From a virus, in IMG/VR virus record IMGVR_UViG_3300042301_001937, positions 1-64,000 of that record: DNA of 64,000 nucleotides; one strand, 5' to 3'. Below the pieces are notes generated by a model. That model saw only the letters and a program-made list of their open reading frames with translations, was not told the origin of the DNA and did no database searches. A program made the translations under genes and the position numbers. Below, piece after piece: positions 7,037 through 16,049 of the stretch. Positions within the stretch are counted from its first letter, which is position 1. Every line of letters begins with the position of its first letter.

Positions 7037-7994
7037 ACTAAAACATGAAGCACTTCATTTGTGCATGTTCCATTTGATTACTTTAGATGACTATCCAAAT
7101 CATAAGATGGATAATTATGCTACTGATATGGAGATTAATCAGTATATACCTAAAGCAAATTTACCAAGTTGGGGTATATTTCTAGATGATATGCAACAAA
7201 AGTATCCTCAGTTAGATTTGTCACCTAAGAAAGGTAGACATCATTATTATCGTGAACTAAATAAATTATCTGAAGAACAGCAAGAAGAAGCTGGTATATC
7301 TGAACAAGCACAACATGCTTGGATAGTTACAGATAAAGACGGTAATGAAGTAGACGGACTTAGTGAAGCAGAACAGAATGCTATTAAAGCACAGGTAGAA
7401 TCTACTATTGAAAGTATAGCACAGGAAATTCAAAAATCTCAAGGTAGTGTACCAAGTGAAATTGAACAGTTAGTCAAGAACTTTGTTAAACCTAAACCTA
7501 AGTTTAATTACCTAAAGTATATTAGAAACTTTGTAGGTAATTCAAATAAGTTTTTTATTAAAACAAGTAAGGTTAAAGAAAATCAAAGATTTCCAGGTCA
7601 ACCTAAGACTGTATTGAAACCAGTAGCTAAGATTTTAGTACTAATTGACGAATCAGGTTCAGTATCTGAAACAGAATTGTATGAATTTCTTAATGAGATT
7701 TACCACTTACAGAAAAAAACAGGTATTGAAATCAGAGCATTTGATACTAAAGTATCTGATATAGTAAAATACAAAGGTAACAATGAATTCCCTAGAACAC
7801 GATGTGGTGGAACTTCATTTACTGCTGCTGTAGATTATTACAATGCTTCTCAATATACTACTTGTATTATTTTTACTGACGGCCATGCAGAAGAACCACC
7901 TAGATGTAACAAGAGATTACTATGGGTAATATCTTCTAATGGTACTGAGTCTAGTATTGAAAATCATTCACAATGGGTAAAAATCCCTAATTAG
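7037..7994 (+). CDS. Metallopeptidase-VWA protein, exon 2
   Basis: It supplies the HEALH zinc motif right after the splice junction and, at the C-terminus, a von Willebrand A domain with a complete MIDAS: DESGS (D276, S278, S280 of the spliced protein), GGTSF and IIFTDGHAE. The linker (about residues 120-200) is Gln/Glu-rich and helical. DUF2201-type proteins combine these two parts and are often encoded beside MoxR-type AAA+ ATPases, as here. The role is likely remodelling or metal-dependent maturation of a target complex, but the target is unknown. Confidence 0.8.
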
Positions 7995-7996
7995 GT

Positions 7997-8248
7997 ATGA
8001 AAAATCATTCAAAAGAAGAGCTTAAAGAGAAAAGAAAACTCTTACCTAGAATGACAGCACAACAGAAAAAAGAAATGTTGTCATTTTTAAATGGGGATAG
8101 TGCATCTGTAGAGATAGGAAAACAGATGATTAAATCTTATTTAGAAATTTATCCCAAAGAACTACATTTTAAAAAAAAGTTTATGGCTAAACTTCGATTG
8201 TTAGACGCTTATAAACGAGTTAAATATTGGTCTAACATTCCATTTTAA
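7997..8248 (+). CDS. Small basic hypothetical protein
   Basis: An 83-residue Lys-rich helical protein starting two bases after the VWA gene and ending 36 bases before the MoxR-like ATPase. No family is recognised. Tight placement between the two partner genes suggests it belongs to the same functional group, perhaps as an adaptor. Confidence 0.6.
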   Translation: MKNHSKEELKEKRKLLPRMTAQQKKEMLSFLNGDSASVEIGKQMIKSYLEIYPKELHFKKKFMAKLRLLDAYKRVKYWSNIPF

Positions 8249-8284
8249 AAAAACAAATTAAACAACAAAACAATAAATAATATT

Positions 8285-9496
8285 ATGGAAAAAGTAACAA
8301 CGTATACACCTAATGAAACATTAGGAATTTTGAAAGACATTATTGCTGCTAATGACAAACTTATGGAACAAGGTAATGTACCTATTTCACTAAGTCTAGT
8401 AGGTACACCTGGTTTGGGTAAAACTACTATTTGCAGAGAATTAGCTAGAGATCTTAATAGAGATTTCTACAAGCTAAACCTAGCACAATTAACAGAACCT
8501 TCAGAATTAATCGGTTACTATAGTAAAGAATACGAAGTAGTAAAAAACAATGAGACAAGATGGGTTACTGAAAATCTATTACCGAAAGCAACAGATGCAG
8601 GTTTTAAATATACCAATAAAACTAGGACTGTACCATGTCCTCCAGATTGGATTGTTAACTTAAAAGATAACGGTATCTTATTATTAGATGACTATAGCAG
8701 AAGTAATACTTTGTTTAGTCAAGCTATTATGGAATTAATTAATGAGCAAACAATGGTAGGTTGGGATCTTAAAGATAAAAAGATTCAAATTATACTAACA
8801 GAAAATCCAGATGACGGTGAATACAATGTATCATCTATGGATAAAGCTCAACAAGATCGTATGATGAGAATCAATATGGTATGGAGTGCACAAGATTGGT
8901 CAGAACGTGCAGAAAAGATCGGCCTTGATGAGAGGTTAATTAACTTTGTATTATGGGCACCTGAATTATTGGAACAGAAGAAAGACCAAGGTATCAGTGC
9001 TAGTGGTAACGTAACTCCAAGGATGATGGATAAGTTCTTTAGCTTAGTATCTACAATAGAAGATTTTGAGAATAATCTAGATAAGATTGCATTATTCGGT
9101 GATATCTCAGTAGGTAAACATATTACAGGGCAGTTGATCAATTTCGTAAATAAGAAATTAGATAAATTACCATCTGTAGAAAAGTTATTGAAAGAATATG
9201 ATTTAGCTACAGCTAAAACTCAATTGACTATTGCTTGTGGTGATTCTGAATCAGATTCTGGTAACTGGAAAGGTGCAACAGCAGCAATCTTAACTACTAG
9301 ATTGTTTAACTACGTAAGACATCACAACAAGAAGTTAAGCAAAGATAACATTAAACAATATCTTGAGTTAATTCTTCATCCATCGTTTTCAGTAGATCAA
9401 AAGTTTTTAATGGTTAAACAAACAGTTTCTTGTGGAAGCAACTTTGCTACAATTTTAGCAGGTGACCCTAGATTCTTAAAATACATGATGTCATGA
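8285..9496 (+). CDS. MoxR/dynein-related AAA+ ATPase
   Basis: A 403-residue AAA+ protein. Walker A is GTPGLGKTT (residues 40-48), Walker B ILLLDDYSR (D135-D136), followed by a sensor-1-type strand IQIILTENPDDG and an arginine-rich stretch (QQDRMMRI). These match the MoxR/AAA_5 branch, whose members work with VWA-domain proteins to insert metals or remodel complexes. The spliced metallopeptidase-VWA protein just upstream is the obvious partner. It overlaps the next gene by four bases (ATGA). Confidence 0.85.
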   Translation: MEKVTTYTPNETLGILKDIIAANDKLMEQGNVPISLSLVGTPGLGKTTICRELARDLNRDFYKLNLAQLTEPSELIGYYSKEYEVVKNNETRWVTENLLPKATDAGFKYTNKTRTVPCPPDWIVNLKDNGILLLDDYSRSNTLFSQAIMELINEQTMVGWDLKDKKIQIILTENPDDGEYNVSSMDKAQQDRMMRINMVWSAQDWSERAEKIGLDERLINFVLWAPELLEQKKDQGISASGNVTPRMMDKFFSLVSTIEDFENNLDKIALFGDISVGKHITGQLINFVNKKLDKLPSVEKLLKEYDLATAKTQLTIACGDSESDSGNWKGATAAILTTRLFNYVRHHNKKLSKDNIKQYLELILHPSFSVDQKFLMVKQTVSCGSNFATILAGDPRFLKYMMS

Positions 9497-10317
9497 GAAT
9501 AATAATAACTTCAAATGGATCTAAATATATAGATCAAGAATTAAAAGATGCAATAGTTCTTATTAATTCTACTTACAATATGGTCATTCCAAATGACAAA
9601 AACATTTTCTTTTTAAAGAATACTACTGTACCTAGATTAGTAACTGATTACCTTGGAAAAAATATTTCCAGGGTAATCAAAAAAGAAAAAGCAGATTTCT
9701 GTATCATTAAAAAGATAGAAATTAATGATTATCCGTTATACTATGATGCTGTGTATAATTGTACAACTAAAGATGATACTAAAGAAGTAGTGTATTCTAC
9801 AAGTAATCTAAAAATAGAAGATATATTTACATTAGAACAGATTGTAGATTTTAACAACAGACAACAAATAGTAGGATTTATTAATCAGGATATCTTAAAT
9901 GAAAGTTTTAATAATGGTTTTGTTATTGACAAAGAAAATTATACTACATTAAAAGAATTAATTGATTCTAGAAATCCTGATAATTTAACTATTGCTGCTA
10001 ACATGGTTATTAATTCTGATCTAAATGCTAATTGGCAATGGTTATGCTATTTATATCTTAATAATTCTAAATTATTAACATACTATGATAAAAACGATAT
10101 TGTAGATAAATATTTTGAAACTAAACTTAATCTGTATTTTGACAACACTGTAAGTAATATAGATAGAATATTAAGTAAAGTTACTGATCAAGATGTTAAA
10201 GAATGTGTAATTCAACATGTTAGGAATTTATTCCATGAAGGTATAGAAACATACCTTAGAAGTTCAATACAAACCAGTTCTTTCGTTTTAAATAATTTCG
10301 AATTAAACCTTAAATAA
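9493..10317 (+). CDS. Hypothetical protein, paralogue A of the MoxR cluster
   Basis: A 274-residue protein, no family recognised. Near its middle it carries LKELIDSRNPDNLTIAANM, which lines up with LNELLESRNNDNVILAMET of the following gene, suggesting ancient duplication. No signal peptide or membrane segment is seen. The ATGA overlap with the ATPase gene points to coupled translation and a shared pathway. The C-terminal third is helical. Confidence 0.65.
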   Translation: MRIIITSNGSKYIDQELKDAIVLINSTYNMVIPNDKNIFFLKNTTVPRLVTDYLGKNISRVIKKEKADFCIIKKIEINDYPLYYDAVYNCTTKDDTKEVVYSTSNLKIEDIFTLEQIVDFNNRQQIVGFINQDILNESFNNGFVIDKENYTTLKELIDSRNPDNLTIAANMVINSDLNANWQWLCYLYLNNSKLLTYYDKNDIVDKYFETKLNLYFDNTVSNIDRILSKVTDQDVKECVIQHVRNLFHEGIETYLRSSIQTSSFVLNNFELNLK

Positions 10318-10318
10318 T

Positions 10319-11230
10319 ATGAATGACAATATAAAAAATTTTTATGCACCGTATTTGTTAAATAATCCATTAAATATTCCTATTCCTACTAATGTAAATG
10401 AAGTAGAAGATGCATTGTCGAATAGATATCGTTATAATCATTATACTGAATTTCATGCTCAGGAGTTTACTGATTTTATAAACAAGTTAACAGATACTAC
10501 TAATCTTACTTTTAAACCAGGTCAAAGTATTTATTGTTATGCAACAAAAGTTTCTCAAAATAAGTTAAGAGAAGCAGAATTTAAAATAACAAGAGATCCA
10601 TTAAAAGCAGATATTATTTTAATAGATGATCCTTCACATAAAAAACAATATGGGTATAATGAAAAGTATACTTTTTATGACACAAAAGCTGAAGAAGAAG
10701 TAATACCATTTATGGAATTTATTGATAATGTAGCTAAAAAGAATCTTACTGGTAGATTTGTTTTTGTAAAAGATATTTACAAAACTCTTTATAAGTACGA
10801 AGGTAATCAAACATTATTTAATACCTTAAATGAATTACTTGAGTCTAGAAACAATGACAACGTAATATTGGCAATGGAAACAATGACTAATGCTAATTGG
10901 GAAGATAACCAAGTGTATCTAGAAGAATTATTTAGTAGATTTTTTAACACAATAAAAGATTCTAATTATTACAATACTATCAGTTTTAAAGGTTTTCGTG
11001 ATTCTTTAGATTTTGCTTATAAACAGCAATATAGATTGAGAGATTCTGAAGATTATAGAGATATTTGTAAAACTAGAGAACACCATGAATTTGTCTATAA
11101 CTTGTACAAAGATAAGTTACAAGAGGCATTAAATAAATTAAGTGAAAAATTTAAAATAGCTATTACAGACTTAAAAATTGAAATTGATGAAGCAACAGAA
11201 TATGATGAAACAAAAGGATTTAAAATTTAG
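10319..11230 (+). CDS. Hypothetical protein, paralogue B of the MoxR cluster
   Basis: A 303-residue protein starting one base after paralogue A. It shares with A the helical ELxxSRNxDNxxxAxxx segment and a similar overall plan: an N-terminal beta-rich part with a DIILIDD strand, then a helical C-terminal part. The C-terminus is very rich in Lys and Glu. Function is unknown; context puts it with the AAA+/VWA genes. The next gene starts inside its last ten codons. Confidence 0.65.
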   Translation: MNDNIKNFYAPYLLNNPLNIPIPTNVNEVEDALSNRYRYNHYTEFHAQEFTDFINKLTDTTNLTFKPGQSIYCYATKVSQNKLREAEFKITRDPLKADIILIDDPSHKKQYGYNEKYTFYDTKAEEEVIPFMEFIDNVAKKNLTGRFVFVKDIYKTLYKYEGNQTLFNTLNELLESRNNDNVILAMETMTNANWEDNQVYLEELFSRFFNTIKDSNYYNTISFKGFRDSLDFAYKQQYRLRDSEDYRDICKTREHHEFVYNLYKDKLQEALNKLSEKFKIAITDLKIEIDEATEYDETKGFKI

Positions 11231-11831
11231 TCTTGTATTAGATCAATATCCAACGTCTGCAATTACTTCTAAGGCAAAAAGACCAAAGTATTATTCTACA
11301 ACATCAGGTAGAGGTAGAGTTAAAAAACTACCTAAAACCTTAGAAAAGAAAGGTTATAGTGTAGATTTAGAAGATTACTATGTAGACATGAATGGTGAAA
11401 GAATAGTAGCTAATTCCAGAACAGTAGGTAAACCAGGTACATTACCAATTAATGCACAGATATTCTATGTAGGTAAACCATTTCAACGTATGGCTATTAA
11501 GAATTTCTTGACTGAATATCTAACTCCATTTGTTAAAGCTATGCCTGTAATAGATTATCCACTATACATTGAATCTGAAGTTCATGCTCCGTATGAGCAT
11601 AGATTGATGGACATGAACAATATAGGTTATGTATGGGATAAAATCTTAACAGATATTATGGTAACAGAAGGTAAGTTAGTAGATGACGATCCATTGTATG
11701 TAACTAGACCAGGTTCTGCTCCTATGTATGTCCCTACGGACAACTTTGAAAATAGAAAATTAGTATTTAATTTCTATCAAGACAACAGACCTGAGATTTT
11801 AAAATTAAGACAATTAAAATTAAAAATATGA
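11202..11831 (+). CDS. RusA-like Holliday-junction resolvase candidate
   Basis: About 209 residues from ATG 11202; upstream TTG/ATG alternatives exist at 11178 and 11187, and 11202/11205 give the smallest overlap. The region HRLMDMNNIGYVWDKILTDI, followed by the acidic LVDDDPLYV, resembles RusA-type nucleases, where Asp residues at PDxDN and EDD bind metal. Here the first motif is weaker (DMNN). A role resolving branched DNA fits the recombination genes nearby. Confidence 0.5.
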   Translation: MMKQKDLKFSLVLDQYPTSAITSKAKRPKYYSTTSGRGRVKKLPKTLEKKGYSVDLEDYYVDMNGERIVANSRTVGKPGTLPINAQIFYVGKPFQRMAIKNFLTEYLTPFVKAMPVIDYPLYIESEVHAPYEHRLMDMNNIGYVWDKILTDIMVTEGKLVDDDPLYVTRPGSAPMYVPTDNFENRKLVFNFYQDNRPEILKLRQLKLKI

Positions 11832-12172
11832 ACATGTCAGAATTTGATTTAGTTTTAGAAGCTAGGCTTCAGAAAACTAAAGATGTATTGTATTCTAAAT
11901 CAAAAGAATATTCTAGTGATTCAGATAAACTGCATAACTTTAACAAAGGTGCTATGATGTCTGGTCACAGTAGAGAAGATGTTTTATGGGGTTTTCTTCT
12001 TAAACATTTGATATCTGTATCAGATATTGTAGAAGCTACTAATCAAGGTAAGTTTCCAAATATGGAAACAATTAATGAAAAAATAGGTGATTGCATCAAT
12101 TATTTTGTATTACTAGAAGCTTGTTTAGTAGATAGATTAAAACAAGAAGAACCTAGAAAATTACCTTTTTAG
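11828..12172 (+). CDS. DUF1599-like (nucleotide modification associated) protein
   Basis: A 114-residue all-helical protein. The pattern YSKSKEYSSDSDKLHNFNKG, later GFLLKHLISVSDIVE and EKIGDCINYFVLLEA, matches a small phage family annotated as nucleotide-modification-associated (DUF1599). The helical layout recalls the MazG/dUTPase-like NTP pyrophosphatases. A role in handling nucleotides is inferred. It starts inside the previous stop region (four-base overlap). Confidence 0.55.
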   Translation: MNMSEFDLVLEARLQKTKDVLYSKSKEYSSDSDKLHNFNKGAMMSGHSREDVLWGFLLKHLISVSDIVEATNQGKFPNMETINEKIGDCINYFVLLEACLVDRLKQEEPRKLPF

Positions 12173-12174
12173 TT

Positions 12175-12627
12175 ATGATTATCAGAGATTTATATCGGGA
12201 AGTAGTAAATAAAATACTACTTCCCTATGAAACTTGTATTGAAGAGTTAACAGAAGAATATGATTTCTATGATAATGGTAATGTTAAAATAGATGGTGTT
12301 TTTTGGTATGATTATTTTCAAGTACCAGAATTTTATCTTGATTATTTAACAGAACAATACAACTATAAAATTTCTGTAATAATGATATTACAAAATTTTA
12401 GGAAGAAAAATTTATTTCCTATGAAAATGAGGGATTTAGACCAAATTAAAGATTGGCTTTTATTAAAAGATGTAATTTATGAAAAACTTGACAAAAGTAT
12501 GGCTGAAGGATGTCATGATCGTTTTGGTAATCTTCACATTAGGAATTCTGACTGGAATTACGTTGAGAACAAAAGATCAAATAATAAGAATCCAAGAGTC
12601 AGTAGCACAGCAAAATTGTTTAGATGA
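12175..12627 (+). CDS. Hypothetical protein overlapping the lysin gene
   Basis: A 150-residue protein with many aromatic residues (YDFYDNG, FWYDYFQVPEFYLDYL), not recognised. Its last 149 bases are also read in another frame as the membrane anchor of the glucosaminidase-like gene. The C-terminal portion in the overlap is Asn/Arg-rich and looks less constrained, so it may be the passenger frame. Confidence 0.6.
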   Translation: MIIRDLYREVVNKILLPYETCIEELTEEYDFYDNGNVKIDGVFWYDYFQVPEFYLDYLTEQYNYKISVIMILQNFRKKNLFPMKMRDLDQIKDWLLLKDVIYEKLDKSMAEGCHDRFGNLHIRNSDWNYVENKRSNNKNPRVSSTAKLFR

Positions 12628-12991
12628 TAGTACACTGAGTATAGAATGTGTCAAACATCATTTAAACAAACACAAGGTTAAATTTTCACATATAGTGTTA
12701 GCCCAAGCTAAGTTAGAAAGTAAAGGATTGAAATCTAGTTTGGCCAAAGTAAACAACAATATATTCGGAATGAAAGTAGCTGCAACTAGATTTACATTTG
12801 CCGTAAATTCTTATGATTACGGTAATTATGCTAAATATGAAACTATAGAGGACTGTATTACAGACTACAAGGCATGGCAGATACAAAATGCCTTGCATAT
12901 TACAGATCCAGATAGTTATTTTGCACTACTGAAACAGCAATATGCTGAAGATCCGATGTACGTGGAGAAATTAAAGAAACTGATTAGATGA
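12479..12991 (+). CDS. Membrane-anchored glucosaminidase-like lysin
   Basis: A 170-residue protein. Residues 12-30 (VMIVLVIFTLGILTGITL) form one hydrophobic helix, either an anchor or signal-anchor. The rest matches the glucosaminidase (Bax/FlgJ-like) lysozyme fold: AQAKLESKG with the probable catalytic Glu, NNNIFGMK, then YAKYETIEDCITDYKAW and YAEDPMYVEKLKKLI. It would cleave peptidoglycan glycan strands. ATG 12479 is inside the upstream gene; ATG 12515 would still keep the helix. Unusually, it sits among replication genes and is followed by the polymerase in an ATGA overlap. Confidence 0.75.
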   Translation: MKNLTKVWLKDVMIVLVIFTLGILTGITLRTKDQIIRIQESVAQQNCLDDSTLSIECVKHHLNKHKVKFSHIVLAQAKLESKGLKSSLAKVNNNIFGMKVAATRFTFAVNSYDYGNYAKYETIEDCITDYKAWQIQNALHITDPDSYFALLKQQYAEDPMYVEKLKKLIR

Positions 12992-14847
12992 TTTACTACA
13001 TAAGTAAGAACAAACAACTATTTACTATACCGAACATAATTTCTGCCGAAATAGATGTGGTTTTTAATTTCTTTGACAAGAATAAAGTTATTGGATTTGA
13101 TACTGAAACTACAGGTTTTGACGTTTACACATGTGAACTATTATGTTACCAATTTGGGAACAGACAAGATCAATTCGTTGTAGATTCAACTTCTTATCCA
13201 ATAACCTTGTTTAAGAAATATTTTGAAGACCCTAACTATTTATTTCTGGCCCAGAATTTTAAGTTTGACGGTAGATTTTTACTGAAACAAGGTATAGACA
13301 TTTGGAAGATGAACGTGTATGATACTTTCTTAGCTGAGTGTATTATTACTACTGGTCTGGAAAACAGAGGTTTAGGACTAGATGATATTGTTTGGAAGTA
13401 TTGCAATGTAAAATTGGACAAAACTGTTAGAGGTGAAATCAATAGAATAGGTATGAGTTCTAGAGTCATTAAATATGCTGCAGATGATGTGGTGTATTTA
13501 CAAGACGTAATGAATGATCAAATGATTAAAATCAAAGATTATTCATTAGAAAATGTACTTAAACTAGAGAATGAGGTATTGAAGGTATTTACTTTAATGG
13601 AATACCACGGTGTTAAATTAGACGTTGAGAAATGGAAGACGGTAATACAAACTGTTGACGTAGAATCTGATAAGTTACATAAGCAATTGGACAACATTGT
13701 AGAGACAGATAATTTGTTTATTCCTTTTAGACCTAAATATACACAAATGCAATTGTTTGGGTTTTCAGATGGTCTAAAGATTAACTGGTCTAGTAATCAG
13801 CAGAAACTAAATATCTGTAAAACAGTAGAGCCTAGTCTAGAATCTGTAGGAGATAGAGAGCTACAGAAGATTAAAGCTAAACATCCATTGATTAAGGTGT
13901 TAATTGACTACAATAAGTTTAAGAAATTACAATCTGCTTTTGGTAAGAACTTTCTTGACTTTGTAGGTGTCGATGGTAGAATACATCCTAATATATGGCA
14001 AATCTTATCTACTGGTAGAATCAGTGTATCGGAACCAAATCTAAATCAGATCCCGTCAAAAGGAGAATTGGGTAAGGTGATCAGAAGCTGTTTTATTCCT
14101 GAAGCAGGATACAAAATAGTAGGTGGTGACTTTAGTGGTATGGAACTTAGGATTATTGCTGAATTCAGTAAAGATGAAGTCTGGTTAAATGCATTTAAAG
14201 AAGGTAAAGATTTACACAGTGTATTATGTGCAATGACTTTTGATATACCTATTACAGATGTAAAGAAAGAAACACCGTTTAAGAAAGGGGTTACCTACAG
14301 AGATGTACAAAAGACAATTAACTTTGGTTTAGCTTATGGTATGTCAGAATTTAAATTGGCCGATACTATGGAAATTCCTGTTAGTGATGCTAAAAATATT
14401 ATTAACAAATTCTTTAAAGCTGTGCCTAAAGTAGAAAAGTTTCTAAGATCCCTGGGTGAATTGGGTAAGAAAAGAGGCTATATTAAAACTTCACCACCGT
14501 ATCAACGGATTAGATGGTTTGAACAATGGCAATATGCTGTTGAACATGATGATTTTAAGATAATGGGTGAAATAGAAAGAGCATCTAAAAATAGTCCTAT
14601 CCAAGGTAGCAATGGTGATATTATTAAACAAGCCTTAATTGATGTACAACAAGAAATTTATACTAACAATTGGGACGTTAAAATAATTTTGGCGGTTTAT
14701 GATGAGATACAAACCGAGGTAAAAGCTGATCAAGCTGAAGCTTGGAAAGTTAAACTAGATGAGCTTATGGTTACAGCAGCTAAAAAAGTATTGACGGAAG
14801 TACCAGTTGTAGTAGATTGTGGTATACACGATTATTGGCAAAAATAA
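12988..14847 (+). CDS. Family A DNA polymerase with 3'-5' exonuclease
   Basis: A 619-residue replicative polymerase. The exonuclease domain shows GFDTETTG (D38, E40), AQNFKFDGRFL and YAADDVVYLQDV. The polymerase domain has motif A GGDFSGMELR (D381), motif B RDVQKTINFGLAYG and motif C AVYDEIQ (D572, E573), where Tyr replaces the usual His. There is no 5'-nuclease domain, as is normal for phage enzymes of this class. It should work with the primase, helicase and SSB encoded upstream. Confidence 0.95.
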   Translation: MIYYISKNKQLFTIPNIISAEIDVVFNFFDKNKVIGFDTETTGFDVYTCELLCYQFGNRQDQFVVDSTSYPITLFKKYFEDPNYLFLAQNFKFDGRFLLKQGIDIWKMNVYDTFLAECIITTGLENRGLGLDDIVWKYCNVKLDKTVRGEINRIGMSSRVIKYAADDVVYLQDVMNDQMIKIKDYSLENVLKLENEVLKVFTLMEYHGVKLDVEKWKTVIQTVDVESDKLHKQLDNIVETDNLFIPFRPKYTQMQLFGFSDGLKINWSSNQQKLNICKTVEPSLESVGDRELQKIKAKHPLIKVLIDYNKFKKLQSAFGKNFLDFVGVDGRIHPNIWQILSTGRISVSEPNLNQIPSKGELGKVIRSCFIPEAGYKIVGGDFSGMELRIIAEFSKDEVWLNAFKEGKDLHSVLCAMTFDIPITDVKKETPFKKGVTYRDVQKTINFGLAYGMSEFKLADTMEIPVSDAKNIINKFFKAVPKVEKFLRSLGELGKKRGYIKTSPPYQRIRWFEQWQYAVEHDDFKIMGEIERASKNSPIQGSNGDIIKQALIDVQQEIYTNNWDVKIILAVYDEIQTEVKADQAEAWKVKLDELMVTAAKKVLTEVPVVVDCGIHDYWQK

Positions 14848-14854
14848 ATACAAT

Positions 14855-15832
14855 ATGAATTATAGAGAGATTAATGCAGTTTCAGCATCTGCTTTAAAAA
14901 AGTTTGAGACTAGCCCTAAATTATACCATGATATAGTTACAGGACAAGCTAAGTCGGTTACAACAGAGGCATTATCTTTTGGGTCGTTAGTACATGATTT
15001 AGTACTAACCCCAGAAGTTGCCAGGACTAAATATGTTATTGCTAATGTACCTAAACCTACAGGTCAGATGGGTGATTTATGTGATGCATTATTTAGAAAT
15101 TGTTTATGGGATGATTTAGCTGACAAAGATGATGTATGGCAAAGATCTTATGATGAGGTAGGTTTCAAACAAAAGAAACTTGAGACAATCAAAGAAGATT
15201 TTAAAACTAAAGGTCAACCGTATTACGATTTATTGTTAGAATCTAGAGGTAAGATTTTAGTTAGTCAGGAAGAATACAACAATGCTTTCTCATACAAAAC
15301 TAGATTGATGACTCATAAAGGTTCTCTTAGACTTTTGTTTCAAAAAGATGAAGACTTTGAAGACTTTAATGAGTTAGAAATACTTTGGAAATGGAGAAAC
15401 TTAGATGCTAAATCAATGTTAGATAGAGTTAAGATAAACCATAAAGACAAGATAATTAAGTTAATAGATCTTAAAACAACTTCTAAACCTGTATATGGTA
15501 AACAATTGTTAAGAGAAACAAATCCTTATCTAAATAGATTTACTGGGTTTTTATCTGATATAATTTATTATGATTATCTTCTTCAAATGGAATTTTATAG
15601 ACAAGCATTAAAAAGTTTGTACTTAGATTATGACATTGAAGTTTATCTTATACCTATTAATGATTTTCAATGCACAGTATATCAGATTCCAGAAAGATGG
15701 TTGTATTATGCTAAAATGAAATTAGATAGAATGAAATCTGAAATTCAATTTCACCTAGATACAAATCAATGGGAACTTAGTAAAGACGATTATTACCACG
15801 GATTTATTTGTTTAAACGAAATAATGTTATAA
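14855..15832 (+). CDS. PD-(D/E)XK exonuclease (RecE/YqaJ/Cas4-like)
   Basis: A 325-residue protein from ATG 14855; an upstream in-frame TTG would run into the polymerase gene and is unlikely. SALKKFETSPKLYH and SFGSLVHDLVLTPE match the N-terminal part of phage PD-(D/E)XK exonucleases. The active site reads MLDRVKINHKDKIIKLIDLK, giving D...D-x-K, and QMEFYRQAL supplies the motif IV Gln/Tyr. Such enzymes resect double-strand ends for RecT-type annealing proteins, which this phage encodes. Confidence 0.85.
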   Translation: MNYREINAVSASALKKFETSPKLYHDIVTGQAKSVTTEALSFGSLVHDLVLTPEVARTKYVIANVPKPTGQMGDLCDALFRNCLWDDLADKDDVWQRSYDEVGFKQKKLETIKEDFKTKGQPYYDLLLESRGKILVSQEEYNNAFSYKTRLMTHKGSLRLLFQKDEDFEDFNELEILWKWRNLDAKSMLDRVKINHKDKIIKLIDLKTTSKPVYGKQLLRETNPYLNRFTGFLSDIIYYDYLLQMEFYRQALKSLYLDYDIEVYLIPINDFQCTVYQIPERWLYYAKMKLDRMKSEIQFHLDTNQWELSKDDYYHGFICLNEIML

Positions 15833-15835
15833 GAT

Positions 15836-16036
15836 ATGACAAGATATAGTGTTAAGTATAGTGTTACAATTGATGATGTTGAAACTAACTATTTTAAAAT
15901 GGTAGAAACATCTGGTAACAGACGTGAAAGCATAAAAGCTATGCTTAAAACTATGCATGTTGGGTCAAAAGTTAAGTTAATTAAGATTAAAAAAGCACAA
16001 AATGCTCAAGGAAGATTAGATGGAGGAGAGGATTAG
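15836..16036 (+). CDS. Small hypothetical protein, last gene of the early arm
   Basis: A 66-residue basic protein, beta-rich N-terminus (MTRYSVKYSVTIDDVETNYF), no family recognised. It starts three bases after the exonuclease gene. Its stop codon is in the loop of the terminator hairpin. Confidence 0.6.
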   Translation: MTRYSVKYSVTIDDVETNYFKMVETSGNRRESIKAMLKTMHVGSKVKLIKIKKAQNAQGRLDGGED

Positions 16037-16049
16037 TCCTCTCCTTTTT
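16025..16049 (+). terminator. Terminator between convergent arms
   Basis: GGAGAGGA (16025-16032) and TCCTCTCC (16037-16044) form a perfect eight-pair stem around TTAG, followed by five T residues. It stops the early (+) transcripts. Read on the other strand the hairpin persists but the following T tract is weak. The stop codon of the giant minus-strand gene lies in the T tract. Confidence 0.85.
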
